Of a DNA stretch of 64,000 nucleotides, positions 34,072 to 43,570 are shown piece by piece; position 1 is the first letter of the stretch; each line of letters opens with the position of its first letter. The notes under the pieces are model-generated. The model made no database searches. It was not told where the DNA came from and saw nothing but the letters and a program-made list of their open reading frames with translations. The stretch is from NCBI RefSeq assembly GCF_009733845.1, contig NZ_WNXZ01000003.1:124001-188000 (forward strand), given 5' to 3'. A program made the position numbers and the translations under genes. Source of the stretch: Pseudactinotalea terrae. Its GTDB lineage: Bacteria; Actinomycetota; Actinomycetes; Actinomycetales; Beutenbergiaceae.

Positions 34072-34913
34072 TGGGATGGCCTCGGCACCGGTCTCTCGTG
34101 GTCGGGGTGGTCGTCGTTGCCGTCGCGATACCGGTGGTGCTCGGCATGATGCTGGCCAGCCCAGCTGGCCAGACGTGGAGCGACGCCGTCCTCGGCGCTG
34201 TCCGGGAGGTCGAGTGGCTCCCTCGCTGGCTGCTGCGCGGCGGACTGCGCTGGCTGGCCACGCCGTTCGTCGTCGTCGTCGTCGCGTGGACCTTCGTGCG
34301 GATGTTGCGAGCCGGCCGCCGTCGAGCCGCCACGATCGCGTTCGCGGTCAGCGTCGGCTCCTTCCTCGCGTCCGAGGCGATCAAGCTCGGGCTGCTGCCC
34401 TTTCCGGCGTTCGGGTCCGATGCGACGCACGATCTGTCGGGACACGTAGCGATGGTCGCCGCGGCCCTGGTGGTGGTCGTCGTTGCGGCGCCGCCTCGAT
34501 CGCGGCCGAAGGTGCTGGCCTCGGCCTGGCTGCTCATGCTCGGCACCGGGATCGGAGTGGTCGTCGCAGGGTGGCACGACGGGGGCGAGGTCGTGGTGCC
34601 GATGGCGATCTCGATCGCCTGGACGGTCGCGGGCTCGGCGGTCACAGGTTGGGCGGTTGCCAGCAGGCGCGGGGCACCCGCGAGAGAGGCCGGCCGCTGG
34701 CGCTGGTGGCAGCTCGCCCCCTGGGCCCTGACCCTCGGGTGCGCCGCAGCCGTGACCGTGCTGGTGATCGGCGCGGGAGGAACGACCGGGCCGGTCGCAC
34801 CGCTCCTGGCAGTCGCGCTCGCTGCGGCTGCGGGCTCGACCGCCCTCGCGCAAGCGGCACACGCACTCGCGGCTGCCCTTGACGATCCCGTGCCAGCGGG
34901 TCGTGCTTCATGA
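34071..34913 (+). CDS. PAP2-like integral membrane protein, degenerate
   Basis: The 280-residue protein has about seven hydrophobic helices. It retains pieces of the PAP2 phosphatase signature: a Lys in EAIKLGLLPFP, SGH in HDLSGHVAM and a His in VAGWHDGGEV. The RP pair, the Pro of PSGH and the SR of the third motif are absent. It may be a diverged undecaprenyl-pyrophosphate phosphatase-like protein recycling carrier lipid, or an inactive relative. The ATG shares one base with the GT4 stop, so it is coupled to that gene. Confidence 0.6.
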   Translation: MGWPRHRSLVVGVVVVAVAIPVVLGMMLASPAGQTWSDAVLGAVREVEWLPRWLLRGGLRWLATPFVVVVVAWTFVRMLRAGRRRAATIAFAVSVGSFLASEAIKLGLLPFPAFGSDATHDLSGHVAMVAAALVVVVVAAPPRSRPKVLASAWLLMLGTGIGVVVAGWHDGGEVVVPMAISIAWTVAGSAVTGWAVASRRGAPAREAGRWRWWQLAPWALTLGCAAAVTVLVIGAGGTTGPVAPLLAVALAAAAGSTALAQAAHALAAALDDPVPAGRAS

Positions 34914-35026
34914 GGAGCTCGATAGTGATCCTGGCTTACCGGAAGCGTTTGCATTACTATGCGCAGGTTGGGCGCCGCTCGGCCCCATAGTGACCTGCGG
35001 TTGATAAGGTCGGGGGTGAAGCAGCG

Positions 35027-37486
35027 ATGATGCCAGTAACCCCCGTGGACAGCGCGAGCACTCTCGGCGAGGCCAGGCGTCCTCGCGCTGCTGCTGAGGT
35101 CCCTGAGCACGTCCTGGCCGCACTGCGCTCGCGGCACCCGCTCGCCGTGCTGCGCGGGCCGCGCGGATATGGGAAGACCGCTGCGATCCGCCAGTGGCTG
35201 AGCGAGCTGGACGACGGCGTGCCGGTCCTGTACCTGACCCTCACGGAAGACTCCAACGAGCTCGCCGGCTTCTGGCGCGAGTTCCGAGGATTTCTGGAGT
35301 CGCACGGGATCACGATCTCCGATCGCGGAGATGACCGCTGGTCGGTCGTGACCACGCTGGTCGAGTACCCCCAGCGGCTGCTCCTGGTGATCGACGACTT
35401 CCACGAGGCTGGCCTCGACGACGGGGCCGCGAGCATCGACGACGACCTCGTGGAGATCGTGCGCCAGAACGACGGCATCGACCTCGTGATCGGCACCCGC
35501 ACCTATCGCACCCTCGAGACCACCGGCATGCTCTCGGTCGACGGCGTCGTGCTCGGCCCCGACGACCTCAAGATGACCGGGCAGATGGTGCACGCACTCG
35601 CCCAGCGGCTGGGCGTCGAGATGACCCTCGACCAGGCCCAGGAGATCGCCCTCGACACCGGCGGCTGGCCCTCCGCCATCCGAGCCGGCCTCGTCCAGTC
35701 GGGAACCAGCGGCACCTTCGACTCCAGCCTGGTCGACGACTACATCGTCAACCTCATCACCGACCTGCGGTTCCCGAGCGTCCGCGCGTTCCTGCTGCGT
35801 ACCGCCATCCCGGAGCGATTCACCTCCGAGATGGCCCAGCTGATCGCGCCATCGATGACGCTGCGGATCCTGCGCAACCTCCGCAACGCCGGGCTGCTCG
35901 CCGAGAACCGCACCAGCGACGGCCGGATGTACTCCTACGCCCCCGCGATGCGGGGCGCACTGCTGCGCCTCGGACGAGAGCTCGAACCGGACATCGTGCG
36001 GGAGGTGCACCACACCCTGATGGAGGTGGCCGCGAGCGCCCGTGATCTTGGCCGCGTGCTGATCCACGCGATCGAGGCGCAGGAGTACGACACCGCGCTG
36101 CAGATCATCGAGCGTGAGTGGTCCTCGCTGCTGGCCACCAGCCCTGTGGTGCTGGTCCAGGCAGCGAACAAGTTCCCGCCCGAGATCGCCGCGAGGGAAC
36201 CTCGCCTCCAGATCGCGCTCCATGACCTGCATGCGGCGCCGCACGCTGACGGCTCCTCGTTCACCGTGGAGTCCGGATCCGCGTTCGCCGCCGAGCTCTC
36301 CGAGCACTTGAGTGCACCGGTCGGCGCCAGCGTCGACGAGTCGCTCGCGCTGATGCAGTGGGGCATCACGTGCATGCTCGTGGGGAACCTCGACGCCGCG
36401 AGCTATGCGTTCAACCGGGCACGAACCCTGGGGCTCGTGGGCGGCGGGCCTGACGAGACCGTCGAGCTCGCGGCGCTCGGGCTCGCCCTGAGCCACGCGT
36501 TCGAGGGCGAACCCGAGCTCGCGATGCGGTGGCTCGAGGACCCCGGGGTGATCGGACGCCTCGCACAGGTACGAGAGGTCGACGGCCGCGACATCGCCGT
36601 CGTCACCGCACAGCTCGCCCGCGCGCTCGCGCTGACCGACATGGCCGATCCGGGCGCCGCGGCGGCGGTCGCCCAGGTCACCGAGCCCGGGCACCGCGAC
36701 GATCTGTGGGCCGCCACGATCTTCGCGCGCGCTCACTACGCCGCACTCAGCGGCGAGCGGTCCGAGATCTCGCGCATGGCCAACGAGGTCCGCGCTGCCA
36801 TGCGCCACGTCGGCCGCGGCTCGCTCATCGAGGTGGTTCTGGCCTCAGAGCTCGTGGAGCTCTTGATCGTCGACAACGCGGTGGACGTCGCGCAGCAGGT
36901 CGTCAACAGGTTCCCGGGCTCAGCCATCATCTGGGCCGCCCAGGCGAAGGTCGAGCTCGCAGCGCGGCGGTACCCCGAGGCGATCGCCGCCGCGAACAAG
37001 GCGATCTCGATCTCGCAGCGTTCCTGGCGCACCACGGTCGAGTGCCAGGTGGTGCTCGCCAGCGCCGAGCACGCCTCCGGCGACGAGGCCGCGGCGCGCG
37101 AGGCGTTCCGGCACGCTGTCCGGATGGCCCAGGGGATCGGCCAGCGTCGACCGTTCCTGCTGATGCCCAAGTTCCTCTTCGACAGCTTCGCCGGCGACGA
37201 TCCGAAGATCGCAGCGCTCTGGCCCGGGCCGGTCACCGCGACCGGGCAGACAGTTGCCGTTGATCCCGAGACCGCCGCGCCGAGCGACCTGCCGACCCTG
37301 ACCGCGCGCGAGGTGCAGATCCTGCGCGCGCTCGAGTCGCACCCCGGTCCGGTGGGGATCGGGCAGGAGCTGGGGCTGTCCGCCAACACTGTCAAGACTC
37401 ACCTGCGCGCCATCTATCGCAAGCTCGGGGTCAGCAGCCGCACCGAGGCGCTCGCCGCGATCGGCGCCAGCCGAGCAGGCGCATGA
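35027..37486 (+). CDS. Large STAND-type LuxR family transcriptional regulator (MalT-like)
   Basis: The 819-residue protein starts at ATG 35027 after GGGGGTGA. An N-terminal NTPase has Walker A RGPRGYGKTAA near residue 45 and Walker B LLLVIDDFHEAG. A long helical, TPR-like middle follows, then a C-terminal LuxR helix-turn-helix (LTAREVQILRALES; LSANTVKTHLRAIYRKLGV). ATP- and ligand-dependent oligomerisation is the family mechanism. Its stop overlaps the start of a paralogue. Targets are unknown; the adjacent surface-glycan genes are the obvious candidates. Confidence 0.88.
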   Translation: MMPVTPVDSASTLGEARRPRAAAEVPEHVLAALRSRHPLAVLRGPRGYGKTAAIRQWLSELDDGVPVLYLTLTEDSNELAGFWREFRGFLESHGITISDRGDDRWSVVTTLVEYPQRLLLVIDDFHEAGLDDGAASIDDDLVEIVRQNDGIDLVIGTRTYRTLETTGMLSVDGVVLGPDDLKMTGQMVHALAQRLGVEMTLDQAQEIALDTGGWPSAIRAGLVQSGTSGTFDSSLVDDYIVNLITDLRFPSVRAFLLRTAIPERFTSEMAQLIAPSMTLRILRNLRNAGLLAENRTSDGRMYSYAPAMRGALLRLGRELEPDIVREVHHTLMEVAASARDLGRVLIHAIEAQEYDTALQIIEREWSSLLATSPVVLVQAANKFPPEIAAREPRLQIALHDLHAAPHADGSSFTVESGSAFAAELSEHLSAPVGASVDESLALMQWGITCMLVGNLDAASYAFNRARTLGLVGGGPDETVELAALGLALSHAFEGEPELAMRWLEDPGVIGRLAQVREVDGRDIAVVTAQLARALALTDMADPGAAAAVAQVTEPGHRDDLWAATIFARAHYAALSGERSEISRMANEVRAAMRHVGRGSLIEVVLASELVELLIVDNAVDVAQQVVNRFPGSAIIWAAQAKVELAARRYPEAIAAANKAISISQRSWRTTVECQVVLASAEHASGDEAAAREAFRHAVRMAQGIGQRRPFLLMPKFLFDSFAGDDPKIAALWPGPVTATGQTVAVDPETAAPSDLPTLTAREVQILRALESHPGPVGIGQELGLSANTVKTHLRAIYRKLGVSSRTEALAAIGASRAGA

Positions 37487-40014
37487 ACAACCGGGTCACG
37501 GTGCTGCGGCCGGACCGGGATGCCCGGGCCGCAGGAGACCCCCGGTCGCGAGGACTCCCGCGGCTGCCACGTGGCTACGTCCCTCCGCGGGCGGTCGAGC
37601 GACTGGCCGCCGAGCCGCTTCCTCCGCTCACGGTGCTGCAGTGCCCTCGCGCCTTCGGCAAGACCGCCGCCATCTCCTGGCTGCTGCGAGGGGAGGAGGA
37701 CCCGCGCCTCGACATCGTGTGGGTGAACCTTCCGCACCGCGCCGTCGAGCGAGACGAGCTCTGGGAGACCGTCGCCCGGCGGCTACGCGATGCCGCGCTC
37801 GAGGAGGATGACTGGGCCGCGCTCGACCGGTCGCTCGCGCGCCGCCGCCGGCGCCTGGTGCTGGTGGTCGACGACCTCGACCGCGTCGAGAGCACCACGG
37901 TCGACGCCGAGCTCGGCGAGCTGGTCAGCCAGCACGAACAGATCCACGTGATCACGATGATGCGTCAGCCGCGCCCGATCCACCTCCACGCTGTCCAGCT
38001 CGACGGCGTCGTGCTGCACAGCGACGACCTTCGTCTCGACGCGGACGACACCCTCCAGATGGCGGACAAGCTCGGGCACGAGATCTCGCCGTCCACGGCG
38101 GAGCAGCTCACCGAGCAGGTCCGCGGCTGGCCGGCCCTGCTGCGGATCGTCATGTCCGAACCGATCCAGGTGGTCGGGTCCCAGGTACAGATCGACCAAG
38201 GCCTGGTCGACCGGTTCATCCGGATGCTGCTCACCGACCTGCCCGATCCCGGGATACGCCGCCTGCTCCAGGTGGTGTCCGTCCCCGAGACGCTTCCGCC
38301 GGAGCTCGTCCACGACCTGATCGGCGGTGTCACCTGGGAGCGCGTGGCCGGCTTCCTGGAGGACCTCGGGCTGGGCACGGACGCGGCAGGGCAGCGCACG
38401 GGCAGCCATCCCATCCGGATGGCGGCTGCCACGATGCTGGCCGAGGACGACCCCGAGGCCTTCCGAGAGATCAGCCGCAAGTCCGCCGAGTGGTTCAGCG
38501 CCCGGGACGCGCCGGCGATGGCGCTGCGACATGCGGTGGCGGCGCAGGAGTGGCACCTGGTGGCCGACCTGCTCGAGCGCAACTGGGCGCTGCTGCTCGC
38601 CGAGCGGCCGACACTGATGCGCGACGCCCTCGAGAGCCTGCCCACCGAGGTGATCGGCCAGAGCGCGCATCTCATCGTGGCCCGGGACTACATCCTCAAC
38701 ATCGCGACCGAGGACCGCGCTCGCAGCGCCTACGTCTCGGGGCTGCTGATCCCGCAGGGTGCCGCTCTCGCCCGCAGCCGCCGCCGGCTCTCGTTGCGCG
38801 AGGTGCTGCGGCTGCACTCGACCGGGCTCTACGACGTCACCCACTCGCTCGTCGAGAGCCGCGACCTCGCCTCGGCGATCGCCGAGAGCGGATGGTCCGA
38901 CGACGTCGTCCGTACCGTTCCGCGGTTGCTGCTGGAGTGGGGGATCTCCAACCTCTTCGACGCCCCCGGCGTCGGAGCCCCGTACGCGTTCGTCGAGGCT
39001 GCCGAGTGGGCCGACCAGGTGGGCGACGACGTCGTCCGCCGCGAAGCGGCCGCCGGGGCGGCGCTCAGCCACACGGTGATCGGCTACCCGGTCGCGGGTC
39101 AGGCGTGGCTCGATCTGCTCGAGAGCCTGCCCGAGTCGTCCGAAGCGGTGCTGGCCCCGACCATGGAGGCTGTGGCGCGGACGATGCTGCACCGCCAGGT
39201 CCATGGCGTGGCCGGTCCGGAGGTCGGCAGCGAGGCGATGCCGCCCGAGCTCGCCGACCTGGAGGTGCTCGTCGTCGGCATGCGCGCCGACAACCTCTTG
39301 CGAGAGGGGCGGTCGCGCGAAGCCATCCGACTGCTGGAGTCCTACCGCGTCCAGCCGCCCGAGACGAGCGCGGTGAGCCTCGTGGAGCAGTTCCTGGTCG
39401 CGACGCGGGTGGAGAGCTACCTGGCGAGCAACCAGGTCGAGCGCGCGCGCCGGCTGCTGCTCGAGGTCGATCCGGACGGCGCCCGCCATCCTGGACCTCG
39501 CGCGCTGGTCTCGTTCCAGTCGGGGGAGTACAGCCAGGTCCTCGACCTCGAGCTCAGCGACGACCTCGTGCCACGGCAGACCGTGAAGGTGTCGTTGCTC
39601 CGGGCCTGCTCAGCGTTGCGGCTGCAGCAGCGTGCCGTCGCGCTGGACGCGTTCCAGACAGCGGTGAGCACCGCGACCCAGACCGGCATGGTGAGGCCAT
39701 TCCTCATGATGCCGCAGGCCGATCTGATCGAGCTCGCCGGTCAGGATGTCGAGGTCGCGAACCTGCTCGCACGTCTCGACGGGCACACGGGGCTGCTCCC
39801 CGAACCCCAGGACGGCAGCGGGCTGTCCCCGCGCGAGCTGCAGGTGCTGGAGGTCGTCTCCAGCGGTGCCTCGTTCGCGGCGGTGGCGAGCCGGCTGTTC
39901 GTCTCGCCGAACACCGTGAAGTCGCAGATGCGCGACATCTACCGCAAGCTCAACGTCCGCGGCCGCGACCACGCCGTCGAGAGGGCGCGCGAGCTCGGGC
40001 TGCTGCGCCGCTGA
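37483..40014 (+). CDS. Second large STAND-type LuxR family regulator (paralogue)
   Basis: The 843-residue protein has the same plan as its upstream neighbour: Walker A QCPRAFGKTAA near residue 54, Walker B LVLVVDDLDRV, a helical repeat region and a C-terminal HTH (LSPRELQVLEVVSSG; FVSPNTVKSQMRDIYRKLNV). The ATG lies inside the previous stop (ATGA), so the two are co-translated, which suggests they work as a pair or hetero-oligomer. The similar fold and fusion plan point to an old duplication. Confidence 0.88.
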   Translation: MNNRVTVLRPDRDARAAGDPRSRGLPRLPRGYVPPRAVERLAAEPLPPLTVLQCPRAFGKTAAISWLLRGEEDPRLDIVWVNLPHRAVERDELWETVARRLRDAALEEDDWAALDRSLARRRRRLVLVVDDLDRVESTTVDAELGELVSQHEQIHVITMMRQPRPIHLHAVQLDGVVLHSDDLRLDADDTLQMADKLGHEISPSTAEQLTEQVRGWPALLRIVMSEPIQVVGSQVQIDQGLVDRFIRMLLTDLPDPGIRRLLQVVSVPETLPPELVHDLIGGVTWERVAGFLEDLGLGTDAAGQRTGSHPIRMAAATMLAEDDPEAFREISRKSAEWFSARDAPAMALRHAVAAQEWHLVADLLERNWALLLAERPTLMRDALESLPTEVIGQSAHLIVARDYILNIATEDRARSAYVSGLLIPQGAALARSRRRLSLREVLRLHSTGLYDVTHSLVESRDLASAIAESGWSDDVVRTVPRLLLEWGISNLFDAPGVGAPYAFVEAAEWADQVGDDVVRREAAAGAALSHTVIGYPVAGQAWLDLLESLPESSEAVLAPTMEAVARTMLHRQVHGVAGPEVGSEAMPPELADLEVLVVGMRADNLLREGRSREAIRLLESYRVQPPETSAVSLVEQFLVATRVESYLASNQVERARRLLLEVDPDGARHPGPRALVSFQSGEYSQVLDLELSDDLVPRQTVKVSLLRACSALRLQQRAVALDAFQTAVSTATQTGMVRPFLMMPQADLIELAGQDVEVANLLARLDGHTGLLPEPQDGSGLSPRELQVLEVVSSGASFAAVASRLFVSPNTVKSQMRDIYRKLNVRGRDHAVERARELGLLRR

Positions 40015-40308
40015 CCTGGGGTGTCGCGCACCACTGCGGCCGCGACAGGAGCCGGGCCACGGATGGCGTATGATTGCTCGTTGGGTGTGGGCCGGTCTGC
40101 TCGCTGCCAGCATGACTCAGCACAGCAGACGTCTCGCGGGCGTCGTCTCCAGGCGGGGTGCATCGCATGATGCACCAGGTCGAAAGGAGCCGAGGCGCGT
40201 GCCCGGCCCGAACCGCCACTGAGCGGGTGCGTGCACGCGCACTCGGCCACGCCGCGGATCGGATCGGCAGCCCACAGCACATCTACCCCCGTCAGGACTA
40301 GCGAGGAT
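40015..40308 (+). promoter_or_regulatory. infA upstream region with -10 element
   Basis: About 290 bases lie between the LuxR gene and infA. TATGAT at 40069-40074, with an extended upstream GCG, is a near-consensus actinobacterial -10; the -35 region is weak. It would give a leader of about 230 bases before infA. The leader contains no coding frame I can support. Confidence 0.6.
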
Positions 40309-40530
40309 ATGGCCAAGAAGGACGGCGTCATCGAGATCGAGGGCAGCGTTGTCGAAGCGCTGCCCAACGCGATGTTCCGCGTGGAGCTGAGCAACGGCCA
40401 CAAGGTGCTCGCACACATCTCGGGCAAGATGCGTCAGAACTACATCCGGATCCTCCCCGAGGACCGGGTCGTGGTCGAGCTCAGCCCGTACGACCTGTCC
40501 CGCGGTCGCATCGTCTACCGCTACAAGTAA
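40309..40530 (+). CDS. infA: Translation initiation factor IF-1
   Basis: The 73-residue OB-fold protein ([20 protein letters not shown] onward, with [20 protein letters not shown] and [15 protein letters not shown]) is full length and highly conserved. It binds the ribosomal A site during initiation. It leads a block infA-rpmJ-rpsM-rpsK, and the ATG has GCGAGG upstream. Confidence 0.98.
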   Translation: MAKKDGVIEIEGSVVEALPNAMFRVELSNGHKVLAHISGKMRQNYIRILPEDRVVVELSPYDLSRGRIVYRYK

Positions 40531-40543
40531 CGAAGGCACAGTC

Positions 40544-40657
40544 ATGAAGGTCAAGCCGAGCGTCAAGAAGATCTGCGACAAGTGCAAGGTGATCCGCCGT
40601 AACGGCAGTGTCCGTGTGATCTGCGAGAACCTTCGCCACAAGCAGCGCCAGGGCTGA
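40544..40657 (+). CDS. rpmJ: 50S ribosomal protein bL36
   Basis: This 37-residue ORF begins [20 protein letters not shown]11, C14, C27 and H32 form the zinc site, so it is the zinc-binding (C+) paralogue. It lies 13 bases after infA, with a GAAGG-type site upstream, the standard arrangement. Confidence 0.98.
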   Translation: MKVKPSVKKICDKCKVIRRNGSVRVICENLRHKQRQG

Positions 40658-40786
40658 TCCCCAGCCCGAGCATCACAGCGTCTCGTCAACGTCGAGCGAT
40701 CGACGTCCACCCCCGGTCGGAGGCCGGGGCCCGGACATCACCGGGAGGGCGAGGCGGAAGACCTCCGAAACTCACCAGGAGTGAAG

Positions 40787-41161
40787 TTGGCACGACTCGT
40801 CGGCGTTGACCTCCCCCGCGAAAAGCGGCTCGAGATCGCGCTCACCTATATCTACGGCGTCGGGCGCACTCGCGCCAAGGCGACGCTCGCCGCCACCGGC
40901 ATCAGTGGCGACGTCCGGGTCAAGGACTTGGACGACAACGACGTGGTCGCGCTCCGCGACTACCTCGAGGGCAGCTACAAGCTCGAGGGTGACCTGCGCC
41001 GCGAGGTCGCCGCAGACATCCGCCGCAAGGTCGAGATCGGCTGCTACCAGGGCCTGCGGCACCGCCGCGGTCTCCCGGTCCGCGGGCAGCGCACCAAGAC
41101 CAACGCGCGTACGCGCAAGGGCCCGAAGCGCACCGTGGCCGGCAAGAAGAAGACCCGCTGA
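40787..41161 (+). CDS. rpsM: 30S ribosomal protein uS13
   Basis: The protein is 124 residues from a TTG start at 40787, giving (M)[13 protein letters not shown] as in actinobacterial S13. A GTG six bases earlier is too close to the AGGAG site (positions 40777-40781), whereas TTG has five-base spacing, so TTG is preferred. [20 protein letters not shown] at the C-terminus is diagnostic. It contacts 16S rRNA in the head of the small subunit. Confidence 0.96.
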   Translation: MARLVGVDLPREKRLEIALTYIYGVGRTRAKATLAATGISGDVRVKDLDDNDVVALRDYLEGSYKLEGDLRREVAADIRRKVEIGCYQGLRHRRGLPVRGQRTKTNARTRKGPKRTVAGKKKTR

Positions 41162-41199
41162 GCGCGGCCTTTCCAGGTAGCTAAGACAAGGACCAGTAC

Positions 41200-41607
41200 A
41201 TGCCTCCCAAGACTCGTCAGGCCTCGGGCGCTCGCAAGCCCCGTCGCAAGGAGAAGAAGAACGTCGCCGTGGGCCACGCCTACATCAAGTCGACCTTCAA
41301 CAACACCATCGTCTCGATCACCGACCCCTCCGGCGCCGTCCTCTCCTGGGCGTCCTCCGGCCAGGTCGGCTTCAAGGGCTCGCGCAAGTCGACCCCGTTC
41401 GCCGCTCAGCTCGCCGCCGAGGCGGCCGCCCGCAAGGCGCAGGAGCACGGCATGAAGAAGGTCGACGTGTTCGTCAAGGGCCCGGGCTCGGGCCGTGAGA
41501 CCGCGATCCGTTCGCTTCAGGCCACCGGCCTCGAGGTCGGCTCGATCTCCGACGTGACGCCCCAGGCTCACAACGGTTGCCGGCCGCCCAAGCGTCGCCG
41601 CGTCTGA
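41200..41607 (+). CDS. rpsK: 30S ribosomal protein uS11
   Basis: The 135-residue protein has [36 protein letters not shown] and the C-terminal [18 protein letters not shown]. It is complete and standard in length, on the small-subunit platform. Unlike many bacteria, no rpsD follows it here; rpoA is next after a hairpin. Confidence 0.98.
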   Translation: MPPKTRQASGARKPRRKEKKNVAVGHAYIKSTFNNTIVSITDPSGAVLSWASSGQVGFKGSRKSTPFAAQLAAEAAARKAQEHGMKKVDVFVKGPGSGRETAIRSLQATGLEVGSISDVTPQAHNGCRPPKRRRV

Positions 41608-41631
41608 CCCTGCCCGTCCCCCTCGCAGTAC

Positions 41632-41659
41632 CCCCTCGCCCGGACCGATGGGCGAGGGG
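41632..41659 (+). terminator. Hairpin between rpsK and rpoA
   Basis: CCCCTCGCCC (41632-41641) pairs with GGGCGAGGGG (41650-41659) around an eight-base loop, followed by TTCTT. This resembles an intrinsic terminator or attenuator inside the ribosomal block, which would allow rpoA-rplQ to be expressed at a different level. Confidence 0.7.
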
Positions 41660-41703
41660 TTCTTGCGGCGTCATATAGCGGACGTCGTCGAAAGGAATCC
41701 ACC

Positions 41704-42708
41704 GTGCTCATCGCACAGCGCCCCACCCTGACCGAGGAGTCGGTCGACGAGTTCCGTTCGCGGTTCGTCATCGAGCCCCTCGAGCCCGGCTTCGGATACA
41801 CGCTCGGCAACTCCCTGCGTCGGACCCTGCTCTCCTCGATCCCCGGTGCAGCCGTCACCTCGATCCGGATCGACGGCGTGCTCCACGAGTTCTCGACCGT
41901 CAGCGGTGTCAAGGAAGACGTCACCGAGATCATCCTGAACATCAAGAACATCGTCGTCTCCTCGGAGAACGACGAGCCGGTCGTGATGTACCTGCGCAAG
42001 GCTGGTCCCGGCACGGTGACCGCCGGCGACATCACGCCGCCCTCCGGCGTCGAGATCCACAACCCGGATCTGCACATCGCCACGATCAACGGCAAGGGCA
42101 AGCTCGAGATCGAGCTCACGGTCGAGCGTGGCCGCGGCTACGTCTCCGCGGCACAGAACAAGGCGTCGGACGCCGAGATCGGCCGCATCCCGGTCGACTC
42201 GATCTACTCGCCGGTCCTCAAGGTCACCTACAAGGTGGAGGCCACCCGTGTCGAGCAGCGCACGGACTTCGACAAGCTGATCGTCGACGTCGAGACCAAG
42301 AAGTCGATCGGTCCGCGCGACGCGCTCGCCTCGGCGGGCAAGACGCTCGTGGAGCTCTTCGGCCTGGCCCGTGAGCTCAACTCCGAGGCCGAGGGCATCG
42401 AGATCGGCCCCTCGCCGACCGATGCTGCACTCGCCGAGGACCTGGCGATGCCGATCGAGCAGCTCGACCTGACGATCCGCTCCTACAACTGCCTCAAGCG
42501 CGAGGGCATCCACACCGTGGGTGAGCTCGTGGCACGCAGCGAGGCAGACCTGCTCGACATCCGCAACTTCGGCGCGAAGTCGATCACCGAGGTCAAGGAG
42601 AAGCTGGTGGGGCTCGGCCTGTCGCTCAAGGACAGCCCGGCCGACTTCGACCCGTCTCTCGTCGTGGGTGCCTACGACGACGGCGACGACTACGACGACT
42701 ACAACTGA
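41704..42708 (+). CDS. rpoA: DNA-directed RNA polymerase alpha subunit
   Basis: The 334-residue protein has the N-terminal assembly domain ([33 protein letters not shown]) and the C-terminal domain ([40 protein letters not shown]) that contacts upstream DNA and activators. The C-terminus ends in an acidic [11 protein letters not shown] tail. The start here is GTG at 41704 and the length is normal. Confidence 0.98.
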   Translation: MLIAQRPTLTEESVDEFRSRFVIEPLEPGFGYTLGNSLRRTLLSSIPGAAVTSIRIDGVLHEFSTVSGVKEDVTEIILNIKNIVVSSENDEPVVMYLRKAGPGTVTAGDITPPSGVEIHNPDLHIATINGKGKLEIELTVERGRGYVSAAQNKASDAEIGRIPVDSIYSPVLKVTYKVEATRVEQRTDFDKLIVDVETKKSIGPRDALASAGKTLVELFGLARELNSEAEGIEIGPSPTDAALAEDLAMPIEQLDLTIRSYNCLKREGIHTVGELVARSEADLLDIRNFGAKSITEVKEKLVGLGLSLKDSPADFDPSLVVGAYDDGDDYDDYN

Positions 42709-42741
42709 CGCTCGCTGCGCAGCTGACGAACTGGAGCAATC

Positions 42742-43455
42742 ATGCCTACCCCCACCAAGGGTCCCCGCCTCGGCGGCGGCCCGGCCCACGAGCGGCTGAT
42801 CCTCGGGAACCTCGCGCAGGCCCTCTTCGAGCACGGCAGCATCAAGACGACCGAGGCCAAGGCCAAGCGCCTGCGCCCGCTCGCTGAGCGTCTGATCACC
42901 AAGGCCAAGCGCGGCGACCTGTCCGCGCGCCGCCAGGTGCTCGCCGTGATCTCCCGCAAGGACGTCGTGCACACGCTGTTCGCCGAGATCGCCCCGGCGA
43001 TGGCGGAGCGTCCGGGTGGCTACACCCGCATCACCAAGGTTGGCCCCCGCAAGGGTGACAACGCGCCGATGGCCGTCATCGAGCTCGTGACCGAGACCTA
43101 CAGCCCGAAGCAGGCCACGGTCAAGGAGGCCGAGGCGGCCGCCAAGCGTGCCGCCAAGGACTCGGACGAGGCTGCCAAGGCCGAGGACGTCGTCGAGGAC
43201 GAGACCGCCGACGCCGCCGAGGACGCGCCCGTCGCGTACGAGGGTGCGGTCCGCACCGAGGCGAGCTCGGACGCCCCTGACGACGATCACCAGATCAAGG
43301 GCAACGAGGACTCGATGAAGTACCACGTGCCTGGTTCGCAGTGGTACGACGCGACCCACGCCGAGGTGTGGTTCGGCACCGCTGAGGAGGCCGAGGCTGC
43401 TGGCTTCGAGCCCGCCGGCGGCACCGACGCGCAGGAGGTGTCCGAGGAGGACTGA
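42742..43455 (+). CDS. rplQ: 50S ribosomal protein bL17 with C-terminal sunset-type extension
   Basis: The 237-residue protein has the L17 core in residues 1-120 ([40 protein letters not shown]). An Ala/Glu/Lys-rich acidic linker follows, then a small domain with [19 protein letters not shown] and [20 protein letters not shown], the sunset-type motif seen on actinobacterial L17 and some cell-surface proteins. The extension is absent from most bacterial L17 and its role is unknown. Confidence 0.95.
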   Translation: MPTPTKGPRLGGGPAHERLILGNLAQALFEHGSIKTTEAKAKRLRPLAERLITKAKRGDLSARRQVLAVISRKDVVHTLFAEIAPAMAERPGGYTRITKVGPRKGDNAPMAVIELVTETYSPKQATVKEAEAAAKRAAKDSDEAAKAEDVVEDETADAAEDAPVAYEGAVRTEASSDAPDDDHQIKGNEDSMKYHVPGSQWYDATHAEVWFGTAEEAEAAGFEPAGGTDAQEVSEED

Positions 43456-43500
43456 GTCCTGCTCGGCCGAGGCCGTGACCGACCTCGTCACGACCTCGTC

Positions 43501-43540
43501 GACGGGCCCGCCCGGGGTGACCCCCCGCGGCGGGCCCGTC
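43501..43540 (+). terminator. GC-rich hairpin after rplQ
   Basis: A perfect 12-base stem, 43501-43512 with 43529-43540, encloses a 16-base loop that itself contains CGGGG/CCCCG. It probably terminates the rpoA-rplQ transcript. There is no T-run, as is common in high-GC actinobacteria. Confidence 0.75.
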
Positions 43541-43558
43541 GCCGTCTCCGGCGGCTCC

Positions 43559-43564
43559 TAGGAT
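43559..43564 (+). promoter_or_regulatory. Putative -10 element (leaderless)
   Basis: TAGGAT ends six bases before ATG 43571, with no separate Shine-Dalgarno, consistent with a leaderless transcript of the hydrolase gene. Confidence 0.45.
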
Positions 43565-43570
43565 GTGCGC

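Noticed and set aside
34001-36808. 935-codon minus-strand open frame
   Set aside because: It runs opposite the PAP2-like and first LuxR genes and has no domain resemblance; a GC-bias artefact.
37783-39489. 568-codon minus-strand open frame
   Set aside because: Antisense to the second LuxR regulator, with Arg/Gln/His-rich low-information sequence.
40781-40786. GTG start for rpsM six bases upstream of the chosen one
   Set aside because: It abuts the AGGAG site; TTG 40787 gives proper spacing and the conserved [10 protein letters not shown]-terminus.
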